A stretch of 64,000 nucleotides of DNA from PALSA-1353 sp050012375 (GCA_050012375.1 JBEKHH010000012.1:1-64000), one strand, 5' to 3'. Shown: positions 7,285 to 15,819, counted from the stretch's first letter. Numbers and translations: made by a program. Notes: generated from the sequence alone by a model not told the origin.

Positions 7285-8571
7285 TTACCCCGACACGCTC
7301 GCGATCTTTGTCATGTATTGGCGAAGCTGCTCGATCGGCGAGGAGTCTTCCCCGGGAACATGCCTCGCCATCGCTTGCAGGCCGGTCCTTTCGCCAAGTT
7401 CAATCGGACTGTTGTCGAGCAGAATCTCCCCGACCGCCAATGCCAGGGAGCGATCGCCGCCGGCGTTGGCCGTGCGTGACAGCGCTATCACATTTGCCCG
7501 TCCCTCGCTGCTTTGGACGAGCGTCGCCACCAGCCTGTCCCGCGCGGCGGGCGATAAGGACCCCCGCAATACCGCGGCATCGAATTTCGCCGTCGCCGAT
7601 TCCACCAGCGCGGCCTGAACCTCCTGCGGCATCACCGGCGGCAACCGCGCCGAGAGTTGCAGAATCTGCTCCCGAGCCGATGAGAGTTCCGCCTGCAATT
7701 CCTCTGACCTGTCTTCCGTGGAATCGTTTTGGTTCGGCGATTGCAGCCATTGAATGATTCGTGCCACACCGCTTTCGGCGTCAAAGTCGTCGCCGATCAG
7801 GCTGCGGAGGGTTTGAAGTTGGTCGGCCGTGCAGGGCAACACCAATTCGCTCTGGTCGCCTGCGGAGGCTTCGCCTTCCGTTGCGGAGGCTTTGCCTTCC
7901 GCATTCTGATCTGAGGATTCCGCCACCAAAACAAGTTCCGGCGATTCCTCGTCGTTTGCGGACGCTTCGCCTTCCGCTGCGGACGCTTCGCCTTCCGCTG
8001 TCGCTTCGACAAACTGATCCTGATCGGGCACGACCGGAACCGGCGTCAGCGCCAGGTGCACGATCGCTTCCCCCCACTGCCGGGCCTGGCCATCGGTGAA
8101 ATCCGGGTCGATGCCGACGGAGACGAGATTTCGCGCCGCCGTCAGGGCCGCGTCGTCTCCTATGAATTGGCACAATCCCAGCAGCCGATCATCATCCAGC
8201 TTAAATCCCTTGACGTACCCGACCACGTCGCGCGCCGCGTCGGAGTGATCGCAGTTGATGGGAATGGCGACCCCCGCAGCCAGCATCTTCTGACCGGCAT
8301 CGGCCCAGCGGCCAAGGCGGTCGCGATCCACCGCCAGCGAAAACTTGCGCTTTGGATGGACATAGGCGCCGGTGTGGATCATGTCCTTCCAGAGATACGT
8401 GGCGGGTTGACCGGCAACCTCGGCCGGCAAATCGCCGACCCCGAAAGGCGAAGCCTCCGCAGCGGAAGGCGAAGCCTCCGCAGCGAAAGGCGAAGCCTCC
8501 GCAGGCGTCACCGGAGCATCGGGCGAAAGAACCGACGTGTGCAGTTTGAACGGTTTCGTGGGTTGATTCAT
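7285..8571 (-). CDS. Phage capsid maturation protease/scaffold, Mu I-like
   Basis: The 428-residue protein has a protease-like N-terminal half (ATYLWKDMIHTGAYVHP, IPINCDHSDAARDVVGYV, LLGLCQFIGDD) and a helical C-terminal half with a coiled coil (ELQAELSSAREQILQLSARL) suited to scaffolding. The His-Ser pair and nearby residues fit the Mu gpI-type serine protease family, but this was judged from motifs only. Three clusters of an 18-bp quasi-palindromic repeat are inserted in frame, encoding AEASP- or EGEASA-type peptides. The first cluster is in the opposite orientation to the other two. They probably add unstructured loops. Confidence 0.7.
   Translation of the reverse strand: MNQPTKPFKLHTSVLSPDAPVTPAEASPFAAEASPSAAEASPFGVGDLPAEVAGQPATYLWKDMIHTGAYVHPKRKFSLAVDRDRLGRWADAGQKMLAAGVAIPINCDHSDAARDVVGYVKGFKLDDDRLLGLCQFIGDDAALTAARNLVSVGIDPDFTDGQARQWGEAIVHLALTPVPVVPDQDQFVEATAEGEASAAEGEASANDEESPELVLVAESSDQNAEGKASATEGEASAGDQSELVLPCTADQLQTLRSLIGDDFDAESGVARIIQWLQSPNQNDSTEDRSEELQAELSSAREQILQLSARLPPVMPQEVQAALVESATAKFDAAVLRGSLSPAARDRLVATLVQSSEGRANVIALSRTANAGGDRSLALAVGEILLDNSPIELGERTGLQAMARHVPGEDSSPIEQLRQYMTKIASVSG
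7862..7906. repeat. In-frame palindromic repeat, two copies
   Basis: Two copies of the GGAGGCTTCGCCTTCCG-type unit lie inside the protease gene. Read on the coding strand they give AEGKASA and TEGEASA. The unit can fold as a short hairpin around GGC-GAA-GCC. Confidence 0.7.
7969..8002. repeat. In-frame palindromic repeat, two copies
   Basis: Two tandem GGACGCTTCGCCTTCCGCT units lie inside the protease gene and encode AEGEASAAEGEASA on the coding strand. They differ by one base per unit from the copies at 7862-7906. Confidence 0.7.
8447..8512. repeat. In-frame palindromic repeat, three copies, inverted
   Basis: Three tandem GGCGAAGCCTCCGCAGCG-type units lie near the 5' end of the protease gene and encode AEASPFAAEASPSAAEASPF. 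The orientation is opposite to that of the two other clusters in the same gene, yet all keep the reading frame. Confidence 0.75.
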
Positions 8572-8600
8572 AAAGTTTGGATTGAGTGAGAATGTTGAGC

Positions 8601-8700
8601 CGGCACATCATTGTGCCGCGCGCGGAATCGCGTAGGGTGAGCGTACTCGCCCACCATTTGCCCTTCAACACGGCGAATCACTGTGCCGCGCGCGGGACCG
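8601..8700. repeat. REP-like hairpin flanked by 30-bp direct repeats
   Basis: Two copies of a 30-bp sequence (8601-8630 and 8671-8700, 25 of 30 positions equal) share TGTGCCGCGCGCGG. They flank a GTAGGGTGAGCGTACTCGCC element at 8632-8651 that also occurs at 11600. The left copy contains a perfect CGGCACA/TGTGCCG dyad. The right copy holds the stop codon of the portal gene. The arrangement suggests insertion of a small palindromic element with a local duplication. Confidence 0.65.
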
Positions 8701-9952
8701 AGAGTTGGTCGAGCAAAGAGTCGCCGTCGATCTTCGACGTCACTTCACCGGCGCCGCGAGCCAGCAGCGTAGTCAGTACGCCCCGCAGAACGCCCAGCGA
8801 ATCCGCTTCGATTGGCGCAGGATCAATGGCCACCGCCCCACCAGCACGCCGGCCGAAATTCAGAATCAGCAGCTCGTCCACCACGTCCCGGCTGACGGCA
8901 TCCGCGATTTCGCGATCGATCAGCTCGCAATCCAGCGTGCCGGTGTCCGTGTGCGTTTCAGCATCGGCCTTGCTCCCGTGGCGGGATTCAAGCCCGGCGC
9001 GCTCGGGTCTCAGCCAGCCCCGGAAAATCAAGGCGTCGTAATACTCCAGCACCACCTTCATCCCAGGGGCATGATCGGCGCCTTGGACTTCCAACGTCGA
9101 AAGCTGCCACGGGCTTTTGCCCGCCAATTCGTACGCCATCCGCGGATCATTCGCCGACGCAAACCCGTTGGGGAACATGACGCTGCGCCCGGAAGAAACG
9201 GCATCGAGCACCTGCTGGCCCAGCCATTGATTGGGTCGCTCCGCGCCGCCTGAGTCGCGGCTCGTGCCTTCCGGGTAGTGCAGCTGCACGACGATCCCCG
9301 AGATTTTCTTCATGTACTGCGCAAGTCGCTGGCGAATCTGCTCGCTCTCGGACCAGGCCTGCCGAATGTTCTCGTGACGCGACCGGCCGTAGGGATTGCC
9401 CGCCTCTCCATCGTAGGTGTAGAGGAAATATTTTTCGCCCGTGAGAGCAACCGGCTCCCCGCCCGGCGGATGATTCAGCAGTCCCGCTGGATTGCCGTGA
9501 TCGTCCATCAGGATATCCGTGCAATCCCACAGCAGCGGCTTGAGCCGGCGCAGGATTCGGCGGCCATTCTGGATTTGCCAGATCTTCTCGAAACCCGCCC
9601 ACCCGAATTCCAGCGCCCGCAGCGCGTCGCGCACGATGCCTTGCCGGAGCGGGCCGAGCACCTGTTGGACAAACTCCACCCATTCATCCGGCACGTCCTG
9701 GCGGCATTTTTTGAACCGCCAGGTATTGGCCACGATCGGCGCCGCCACGATCCCGCGCACCAGCGCATTGGTCGGATGCGCGGAAATCTGCCGATACGTC
9801 GGATAAGTCCCGGAAGCCGCGGGCAGGAAGCCGACCAGCGCCGCCGCGCTGGAACTCGGAATTCCGCCGATCGTCGCGATCAACGTCTGTTGCTTCGTGG
9901 CTTCGCCAACCTGCGCCTCGACTGAAATGGTGGAGCTTTTTGTCATGCTCAT
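8678..9952 (-). CDS. Phage portal protein, Mu Gp29-like (DUF935)
   Basis: The 424-residue protein has the DUF935 features: HPTNALVRGIVAAPIVANTW near the N-terminus, LEFGWAGFEKIW, a central EKYFLYTYDGEAGNPYGRS segment and a C-terminal helical part. It forms the dodecameric DNA entry channel of the head. Its start overlaps the terminase stop by four bases, so the two are translationally coupled. The last codons lie inside a 30-bp direct repeat flanking a REP-like element just downstream. Confidence 0.85.
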   Translation of the reverse strand: MSMTKSSTISVEAQVGEATKQQTLIATIGGIPSSSAAALVGFLPAASGTYPTYRQISAHPTNALVRGIVAAPIVANTWRFKKCRQDVPDEWVEFVQQVLGPLRQGIVRDALRALEFGWAGFEKIWQIQNGRRILRRLKPLLWDCTDILMDDHGNPAGLLNHPPGGEPVALTGEKYFLYTYDGEAGNPYGRSRHENIRQAWSESEQIRQRLAQYMKKISGIVVQLHYPEGTSRDSGGAERPNQWLGQQVLDAVSSGRSVMFPNGFASANDPRMAYELAGKSPWQLSTLEVQGADHAPGMKVVLEYYDALIFRGWLRPERAGLESRHGSKADAETHTDTGTLDCELIDREIADAVSRDVVDELLILNFGRRAGGAVAIDPAPIEADSLGVLRGVLTTLLARGAGEVTSKIDGDSLLDQLSVPRAAQ

Positions 9953-11301
9953 GGTTCCCGTTGCAATTTTGAAAACCCGATTCCCGCGCCGCCCACCCTT
10001 ACCGGCCGCTCAATCGGATATTCCCACCAGACGAAATACCGCAGCCAGGCGAGCGCGTGATACGGCTCCTGTGCCATTCCATTGCTCCCTGCCGGCGACT
10101 GACGCAGGTCCCGGATCAACCTGATGCATTTCGGATCGATCGACAGCCGCGTTCCGCCGCCCGCCGAGCGAATGACCGCCCGCACCGCGTTCATCGTGTC
10201 CTTCACTCGCGGATTGCTCGCCGGCACATTCATCCGCGGCGAAAGATGCCCAAGCCGTTGTCTGACGATGTCCCAATCGGATTCGCTCGCATTGCTATGC
10301 CGCGCCGATCCGCTGGCGTCCCCATAAACCGCCAGGTCCCGTAAATTCCAACCCCGGACCATCGCCCTTTCCAGAAACACCTCGCACGCCGTGTCCGTAT
10401 CCGCGTTCGGCAGCGAGAACTCCTCGATCACGCGTACCAGTTTCCGGTTATGCTGCAACACCCCGCTGCACATCGGATTGACGTTGAAATCCAGCGACCA
10501 GCAGATATGCAACGACGGATCGTATGCCGTCGGCTTCACGTGTATCGCCGGATCGAAATTCGCGAACGCGCTGCCGCGCGCTCCCACGAACCTCCCAAGA
10601 TATTCCTGCTCGAAGATCAGCGGGTCCAATCGCCGACGCGCCGACTCAATCTCCTCCGGACTCAGGATGTCGCTCGACGGCCAATTGAAGCACCTCCATT
10701 CCTCATTCGCTCCGCTTTGCGCCGCGACGACCAACCCCTCGTAGATCTCCTGTCCCATCGAATCCACGTCCGGCACGCCGATCAGCCACGCCCAGCCCCG
10801 ACGATCCGCCAGCGCCGGCCGAATGTGCGCATCCCACAAAGTCGGCTTGCAATTCGCTATCTCGTCAATCACGCAGCCGTCCCACGGGCTCCCCTCAACG
10901 CGCTCCGGCCTCTCCATCCCATGCACCCAAAGGTGCGCCCCCTTCGTCGTCTCGATCCGCAAATCCGTTTCGTTAATCGAGCCGATCCAATCCTCCAGAA
11001 TCAAAGCCTTCAAGTCGTCCCAGAAAATGCGCTTCGCCTGTTCGATCGTCGGCGCCGCCGCGAAATATCGGCCCGGCTGCCCGTGCCATGTCCGCCGGAA
11101 CAAATGCTCCACCAGCCGCCGTTTCGCCAGTTCCGTCTTTCCACTGCGCCGGCCCGCCGAAACCAGCTTGAATCGCGTTTGGTCGTGCCACAGCCGCAAT
11201 TGTTCCACATGCGGCCGAAGCTCAACCCACCTTGGGCTCCAATTCCGGTTCGGGCCGAGGAGTTTTGCCGGCGGTAGTAGCTCTCCCTTGTCCAAGCTCA
11301 T
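9949..11301 (-). CDS. Phage terminase large subunit
   Basis: The 450-residue protein carries an ATPase Walker A (SAGRRSGKTELAKR, residues 48-61), a Walker B with catalytic Glu (CVIDE, 143-147) and a C-terminal RNase-H-like nuclease with Asp in WSLDFNVNP (271) and VYGDASG (328). It cuts and pumps DNA into the head through the portal. The start MSLDKGE at 11301 was chosen; an upstream in-frame codon would add ten residues. It overlaps the small-subunit gene by 80 bases and the portal gene by four. Confidence 0.9.
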   Translation of the reverse strand: MSLDKGELLPPAKLLGPNRNWSPRWVELRPHVEQLRLWHDQTRFKLVSAGRRSGKTELAKRRLVEHLFRRTWHGQPGRYFAAAPTIEQAKRIFWDDLKALILEDWIGSINETDLRIETTKGAHLWVHGMERPERVEGSPWDGCVIDEIANCKPTLWDAHIRPALADRRGWAWLIGVPDVDSMGQEIYEGLVVAAQSGANEEWRCFNWPSSDILSPEEIESARRRLDPLIFEQEYLGRFVGARGSAFANFDPAIHVKPTAYDPSLHICWSLDFNVNPMCSGVLQHNRKLVRVIEEFSLPNADTDTACEVFLERAMVRGWNLRDLAVYGDASGSARHSNASESDWDIVRQRLGHLSPRMNVPASNPRVKDTMNAVRAVIRSAGGGTRLSIDPKCIRLIRDLRQSPAGSNGMAQEPYHALAWLRYFVWWEYPIERPVRVGGAGIGFSKLQREP

Positions 11302-11569
11302 TTTTCCCCAACAAAGAAAGCATCGCGGCATTTCCTCCTTTCACAGCCACCTCCGTTTGTTTCCCCCGTATCAAAACCCGCCGCCCCGCCCGCGCCGCAA
11401 CCAGCACCGCTCCAAACCTCTCCTCCAAAACCACTTCGTTGATTTTCAACACCTCGCTGATATCGCGGTTCGTCGCCCCGTTAAAAGCCAGCTTGTGAAT
11501 CTCCCGCCGCAACGGGTCCGAGGGATCGTTCGATTCCATCCCCGATTCTGAGTCGTCCTGCGATTTCAA
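11222..11569 (-). CDS. Probable terminase small subunit, HTH protein
   Basis: This 115-residue protein has an N-terminal helix-turn-helix of the type seen in small terminases (REIHKLAFNGATNRDISEVL) and a helical ARAGRRVLIRGKQTEVA segment. Its C-terminal tail is Pro/Glu-rich. It recognises packaging sites or starts packaging together with the large subunit encoded downstream, which it overlaps. The call rests on position and the HTH pattern. Confidence 0.7.
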   Translation of the reverse strand: MKSQDDSESGMESNDPSDPLRREIHKLAFNGATNRDISEVLKINEVVLEERFGAVLVAARAGRRVLIRGKQTEVAVKGGNAAMLSLLGKNELGQGRATTAGKTPRPEPELEPKVG

Positions 11570-11599
11570 GGTTCACCTGACCGACATATTAAAAGCGAT

Positions 11600-11671
11600 G
11601 TAGGGTGGGCGTACTCGCCCACCGTTCGACTGTCCGCGCGAGCAAACGGTGGACGATTACGCCCACCCTAC
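11600..11671. repeat. Long REP-like inverted repeat GTAGGGTGGGCG
   Basis: Two arms of about 29 bases, starting GTAGGGTGGGCGTACTCG on the left and mirrored on the right, pair with three or four mismatches around a 14-base centre. The left arm resembles the element at 8632. It lies in the gap upstream of the terminase genes. This is a non-coding repeat of the BIME/MITE kind. Confidence 0.75.
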
Positions 11672-11804
11672 CCGACTGGACGAACAGATTCCGCCGTTCA
11701 GTGACCGGACGGGAAGCGGCGCGGACCGATTCCATTTCGTGGTGCCGAACGTCGTCGGACAGCGCATCATGTATGGGGAACTGATCGGGACGGACGCGAA
11801 CTAA
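11649..11804 (+). pseudogene. Possible coding remnant
   Basis: A plus-strand frame of 51 codons contains FSDRTGSGADRFHFVVPNVV and GQRIMYGELIGTDAN before a TAA. The composition looks protein-like, but the 5' end merges into the REP element and no start signal is visible. It may be the 3' end of a gene cut by the repeat. The family was not recognised. Confidence 0.3.
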
Positions 11805-11818
11805 ATGGCGTTTCCGTA

Positions 11819-12058
11819 TCAGGTGCGCCCAGCGGGCGTCCCAGCGGCTGGCTTCGGATCGCTCCTTCGCTCAGGTGATACCGGCAGTGGTGCGATAGCA
11901 GGCGGCGTCGCCGGTGCGTTCAACGGCCACTCTCCACAAATAACCGTGCCGACGTTAAACGCGCCACTCGGCAATACCGAAGTGCTCAAGAGACGGTGCG
12001 GTCCATCGCGCACGACTATTGGCGCCGCCATACCGATATAGGGTTCCATCCAACTCAT
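11819..12058 (-). CDS. Hypothetical small phage protein
   Basis: A 79-residue reading frame starts MSWMEPYIGMAAP at an ATG preceded by GAGAGGAATAACC, a good ribosome site. It is in the direction of the phage operon, between the protease gene (ends at 12178) and the terminase genes. The second half is Pro/Ala-rich. A plus-strand frame (11805-12041) starts directly after a stop codon and covers the same bases without a ribosome site, so the minus reading is preferred. Confidence 0.35.
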   Translation of the reverse strand: MSWMEPYIGMAAPIVVRDGPHRLLSTSVLPSGAFNVGTVICGEWPLNAPATPPAIAPLPVSPERRSDPKPAAGTPAGRT

Positions 12059-12177
12059 GGTTATTCCTCTCCAATGGTATCTTACCACACGGTATTCTTC
12101 GCCGGTCCTTATATTTTTCGGAAGAATTCCCCAAACCCTTGAATTTTCTATGTTTGGGACGATTCTTCGTCGCCATT

Positions 12178-13278
12178 TTATGGCGGAATCGAAACGCCAA
12201 CCCAGCCGGATTTCTCCGGAACGATGCTTATTCTCATGTTCAAATCCTGTAGCCTAGCGCCGAAAACACTTCCACTCAACACCGATTTACTTGCGTGGCG
12301 GCGACTCTCCATTATCCCCGTCACGAACTCGAAGCGCGTCGGCGGCACCTGGTATTGTGACGCAAGCTGGAAAAACATGTTCAAGATAATCTGTGCGTCC
12401 TGCTGTGATGAGCCCGGCGGAATCGATAGCTGCGGTACCGGCGCGAACATCGCGACGCAGTTTGCGTCTTTGCGAAACAGTTCCATTGCGTTGAACGGCT
12501 CGCGGACTTTCAAATCAGACTCGATGTCCTGCCAAATAGACCAAAGTAACGCTTCAAGGTCGGCATTCTCTTCGGCGATAGGTAGCCCAACTTCAGTGGC
12601 CTCTTTTCGGCTCAGCGGATACCCATGATGAAAATATCGCGTGTTCAGTGATTCAGAAATTGTTCGTGCGCTTTGTTTGCGTTCCGCCGTATCTGGCATG
12701 TGAAGACGCAGCATCTTTTCCCCCATCGTTTTGGATAACTGAGATCCGCGCGCCGCAATAGCTATTCCCATAAAACCGACTTCCTCGCTAAACTTTTGAA
12801 ATAAATCACGAAGGGGTATCTGGTCGGTCAGGCCTACGCCGTTTCTGATGAATCTTAAAAACGCCTGAACATCCTCAGACCCAAATCGAACGCCCTTTTG
12901 AATATTCGTAATTTGGGGATCGGTCGGCCCAAGGTTTCCGTTCGGGTGCATTACGATTTCATTCGCCCCAAGTGCTATGAGGGTCGCGGCACTGAATGCC
13001 GCCTGGGGAATCAAGATGGAGAAATTGTCCACGCGCTCGCGGATTAAGGATACGATGCGCCACGCAACGGTTCCATCTCCTCCATTGCTCACCACAAGTA
13101 AATCAAGATCATTAGCGTTTGGATCAAGCTTTTGGAGTTGATCCAGTAACTCGGCTATTGCGTCCTGGCCGATCTGGCCTTCCGCGCCTTGCCGAATACT
13201 TGTGACGTACACGATGAGGGGCTTTTTTCTCCTCTCTTCAAGTTGCCGATATAGCTCTACCCGTTCTGGCAGCCCCAT
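12178..13278 (-). CDS. SDH_sah-type serine protease, ClpP/SppA fold
   Basis: The 366-residue protein resembles the serine dehydrogenase proteinase family. It has LIVYVTSIRQ, a long LLDQLQKL helix, LDLLVVSNGGDGTVAWRIV, and the active-site region AAFSAATLIALGANEIVM with a candidate nucleophile Ser96, followed by NLGPTDPQI. The ATG at 13278 is preceded by AAGGAAAGAG. Upstream in-frame codons would add a Cys-rich non-homologous stretch. No signal peptide is seen, so it acts in the cytoplasm. The gene lies upstream of the terminase genes and may be phage cargo or take part in host takeover. That role is inference. Confidence 0.75.
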   Translation of the reverse strand: MGLPERVELYRQLEERRKKPLIVYVTSIRQGAEGQIGQDAIAELLDQLQKLDPNANDLDLLVVSNGGDGTVAWRIVSLIRERVDNFSILIPQAAFSAATLIALGANEIVMHPNGNLGPTDPQITNIQKGVRFGSEDVQAFLRFIRNGVGLTDQIPLRDLFQKFSEEVGFMGIAIAARGSQLSKTMGEKMLRLHMPDTAERKQSARTISESLNTRYFHHGYPLSRKEATEVGLPIAEENADLEALLWSIWQDIESDLKVREPFNAMELFRKDANCVAMFAPVPQLSIPPGSSQQDAQIILNMFFQLASQYQVPPTRFEFVTGIMESRRHASKSVLSGSVFGARLQDLNMRISIVPEKSGWVGVSIPP

Positions 13279-13617
13279 TGCTCTTTCCTTTGCTTGAGAC
13301 AAACCGCAAGAATACAAAACTATTCGTCTGACGCAATGGCAATACCAAAGGCAAAGGTATAACTCCGCAATGTCCCCCAAACCCTGTCAACCAACGCCGA
13401 TTAGGAAATCCCCGTCACGACCGACCGTCATACCACCGTTGCAGGTGTGATTCAGATGGGGGAACCCGAATGAGTAAAGGGGGCTGCGGGAGACGAGAAA
13501 CCATCCGGTGTTCGCCCCTGAGGCTCAGACCCGAAATGGTCCTTATGTGTTATCTCGCCTCCCCCGCATTGCATTTCTGCATTTCGCAGGCCCCACACCG
13601 TGCCACGTCGCAATGCA
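13279..13617. other. Gap without a recognised gene
   Basis: No convincing coding frame, repeat or structured element was seen. Short frames on both strands lack ribosome sites. Confidence 0.5.
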
Positions 13618-14835
13618 TCAGCAAACTCTTTCCATTTGGAAGGCACCGATTCCAAACCTCGCCGCGATGTCGTCGCGCGCCTCCCCGACATATTCAAAAC
13701 TCGCGGTCAACCGCCTGCTGCTGAGCGTCTTGTCCAACGCGGCCATTCGATTGTTCTTCCGATGGCCGCGCCGAATGCGCGATGGTGATCGGCTCATTCG
13801 CCACTGCGGCGATCTCGCCCGGTGATGGATCATCGCCGGATGGCTGGTCACGCTCCTGTACGGCTTGCCCGTGGCCACAAACAGCGACGCGACAAATTCA
13901 CTCATGGCATTGCCGATGCCCACGCCCTGAAAATCCGGCAGGCAAACGCAACGATGCTCGCGCCAGCCCGATCGCACCGGATGAGGAAATGGCAAAACCG
14001 CCACGAAAGCCGCCGGCCGCTCCTCGACCAATCCCATGAAACATTGCGCCGACGGATGAAGCTTTCCACTCAGATAGTGATGACGACCGAATAGCTTCCA
14101 CGCCGATGTACCGCAGCGCACGATCTCCAAGTTGATTTCCGGCCGGTGAAAGATCAAGGAGCTGCTCTCCTCTCTCCTTTCTCCACCTCTCCTCTCTAGC
14201 CGCTGGCTCCCCATATCCAAAACCCAGTCCGGCTCAAGCCACGGAAGCACATCGTAATGGCACGTCACCGCGACGAACCTGCGGTCCGACTGGCGCACGG
14301 CCCGGCTGATTGCGCTCGAGCCGATCCGTGCCACCGTCCGATCCACAACGCTGGTGAATTCATCCACCACGGCACAGTTAGCCCCCGGCGGGGAGGCTTT
14401 GCCTTCCCCTGACTCACCGGGGGCCAATTCCGCCAGCGTCCGGGCCATGCTGACTCGGAACTGCTCGCCGTTGCTGAGAAGGTGAAACGGCCGCATCCAT
14501 GCCGGCGGCGAACTAAAGCCCACGCTTCCCAGCAGCTGCGTGATGTCCCGAACGCCCATGTTCGCCGGAAAGCCGTCCAAAATGCTCTGGTCGGCGGGCC
14601 AATCCCAATGCTGAACCATCCGATCACCGAAGGCCTGTCGCGCAACCGTTGTTTTGCCCGACCCGCTCGGCCCGACGATCACGCCGATGCTCCACGCATC
14701 CTGCAGCGACGGCAGTTCCACCGTGAAGGAGCAGTGAGATCCAGACCCCGCGGGCAGATCAAACATCCCGGCCACCTGTCGGACGCGGAAGCTGTCCCGC
14801 AGCGGACATTCAACTACAGCGTGAACAGTCGGCAT
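13618..14835 (-). CDS. ABC-type ATPase fused to an acetyltransferase domain
   Basis: The 405-residue protein has a Walker A GPSGSGKT (55-62), an ABC-like signature LSNGEQ (120-125) and a Walker B CAVVDEF (154-160). A GNAT-like C-terminal half follows (KLFGRHHYLSGKLHP, CFMGLVEERPAAFVAV, GVGIGNAMSEFVA). This matches the COG2401 type of soluble ABC-ATPase/acetyltransferase fusion. Its biochemical role is not established to my knowledge. An in-frame palindromic insert adds about 14 residues between the signature and Walker B. The gene overlaps the ParB-like gene by 22 bases, so the two are likely expressed together. Confidence 0.75.
   Translation of the reverse strand: MPTVHAVVECPLRDSFRVRQVAGMFDLPAGSGSHCSFTVELPSLQDAWSIGVIVGPSGSGKTTVARQAFGDRMVQHWDWPADQSILDGFPANMGVRDITQLLGSVGFSSPPAWMRPFHLLSNGEQFRVSMARTLAELAPGESGEGKASPPGANCAVVDEFTSVVDRTVARIGSSAISRAVRQSDRRFVAVTCHYDVLPWLEPDWVLDMGSQRLERRGGERREESSSLIFHRPEINLEIVRCGTSAWKLFGRHHYLSGKLHPSAQCFMGLVEERPAAFVAVLPFPHPVRSGWREHRCVCLPDFQGVGIGNAMSEFVASLFVATGKPYRSVTSHPAMIHHRARSPQWRMSRSPSRIRRGHRKNNRMAALDKTLSSRRLTASFEYVGEARDDIAARFGIGAFQMERVC
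14380..14424. repeat. Composite palindromic insert inside the ATPase gene
   Basis: An outer AGCCCCCGG/CCGGGGGCC dyad encloses a GGGGAGGCTTTGCCTTCCCC unit. The outer arms match the hairpins at 16669, 17026 and 40356. The inner unit matches the repeats in the protease gene. The insert keeps the reading frame. Confidence 0.7.
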
Positions 14836-15332
14836 GAATATCCCTCGGCCGTCAGTCGTTCGTACAATTGCTTCTGGCCGCCTTCATCGCGACACTCGGC
14901 AACGACTTCAAACAACGCGTCAATATCAGATGCCGCTTCAAGGGGCTCCCCCGTGTCATCGACGAACTTCTGTAGTTCGTCGTCTGTAAACCCCACATCG
15001 CCCAGCTCCCCGCCGGAAAGAAGGCTTGTCAGTGTTATCGCATCCCATTCAGCCAATTCGGCCGTGCGATTGTCCGCGATGGCGTAGGCCGCTAATTCAG
15101 TCGCCGGAAGATCGGAGCGAACGACCTTAATGTGCGACCAGCCGAGCGCCCTGGCCGCGGCAAGCTGGCCGTTGCCCGCCCGGACCACTCCGCGCGAATC
15201 AACGACGATCGGCTTTTGCTGTCCGAACCGCCGCAAACTCGCGACGATCGCATCCAGGTTCCGCTCCCCGTGCTTGCGCGCGTTGGCCGGGTCCGGACTG
15301 AGGCTGTCAATGGCCACGGTTTCGACGGTCAT
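14814..15332 (-). CDS. ParB/Srx-like nuclease-domain protein
   Basis: The 172-residue protein has the ParB N-terminal domain: SLSPDPANARKHGERNLDAI, a KPIVVDSRGVVRAGNGQLAA segment with the conserved G-N-G motif, and AYAIADNRTAELAEWD. In phages such stand-alone domains bind or cut DNA or bind CTP; which applies here is unknown. It lacks a clear downstream HTH. It lies directly before the ABC-ATPase/acetyltransferase fusion and overlaps it. Confidence 0.8.
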   Translation of the reverse strand: MTVETVAIDSLSPDPANARKHGERNLDAIVASLRRFGQQKPIVVDSRGVVRAGNGQLAAARALGWSHIKVVRSDLPATELAAYAIADNRTAELAEWDAITLTSLLSGGELGDVGFTDDELQKFVDDTGEPLEAASDIDALFEVVAECRDEGGQKQLYERLTAEGYSCRLFTL

Positions 15333-15352
15333 TATTGAAAGGTCCTCACGGC

Positions 15353-15799
15353 CTAATACCCCGTGGGCGCCGTCGCGGCCGGCCAGCGCCGCGCGGCATT
15401 GAGTTTTTCGTTGCCGCGATACCGAAGCATTTCCGCCTCCACCTGCGACTGCAATTGAGCAATGTGATCGCCCTCGGAGCCATCATCGCGCAGCCCGCGC
15501 GACTGATACAGCCAGGCGCCGGCGATCACCGCCGCCCAACGCGTGACCAGAGCAGCATCCGTCCCGATCGGGGCAAGCGGTGTTACGTAGTTCCCGAAAT
15601 TCGCGAAGGTACTGATGATCTTGCCATCGGCAAAACTCAGCGCCTGTTGGATGCGCGACACATCCGCGGTGGTTTGCGCATTATCCAACTGTGACCAGGC
15701 GCGCACGTTGTCAATGCCAAACTGAGATTCGACATCGCTCTGAACGGCGTAGCGTCCAGAGGCTGAGCCGGCGCTGATGGGCGTCGCGGTGACAGGCAT
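15353..15799 (-). CDS. Gp36-like phage protein (DUF1320)
   Basis: The 148-residue protein follows the DUF1320 pattern: an early RYAVQSDVESQFG, then a central helix with IQQALSFADGKIISTF, and a C-terminal LRYRGNEKLNAARRWP. Mu Gp36-type proteins act in head-tail joining. The gene normally lies after the capsid gene. Here it is upstream of the terminase, which is unusual for the layout. Confidence 0.65.
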   Translation of the reverse strand: MPVTATPISAGSASGRYAVQSDVESQFGIDNVRAWSQLDNAQTTADVSRIQQALSFADGKIISTFANFGNYVTPLAPIGTDAALVTRWAAVIAGAWLYQSRGLRDDGSEGDHIAQLQSQVEAEMLRYRGNEKLNAARRWPAATAPTGY

Positions 15800-15819
15800 G
15801 GGCCATCCCTTTCACTTAC

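Noticed and set aside
11805..12041. Plus-strand frame opposite the small phage protein
   Set aside because: It has no ribosome site and opposes the direction of the phage genes; the minus-strand frame has a better start signal. Neither is certain.
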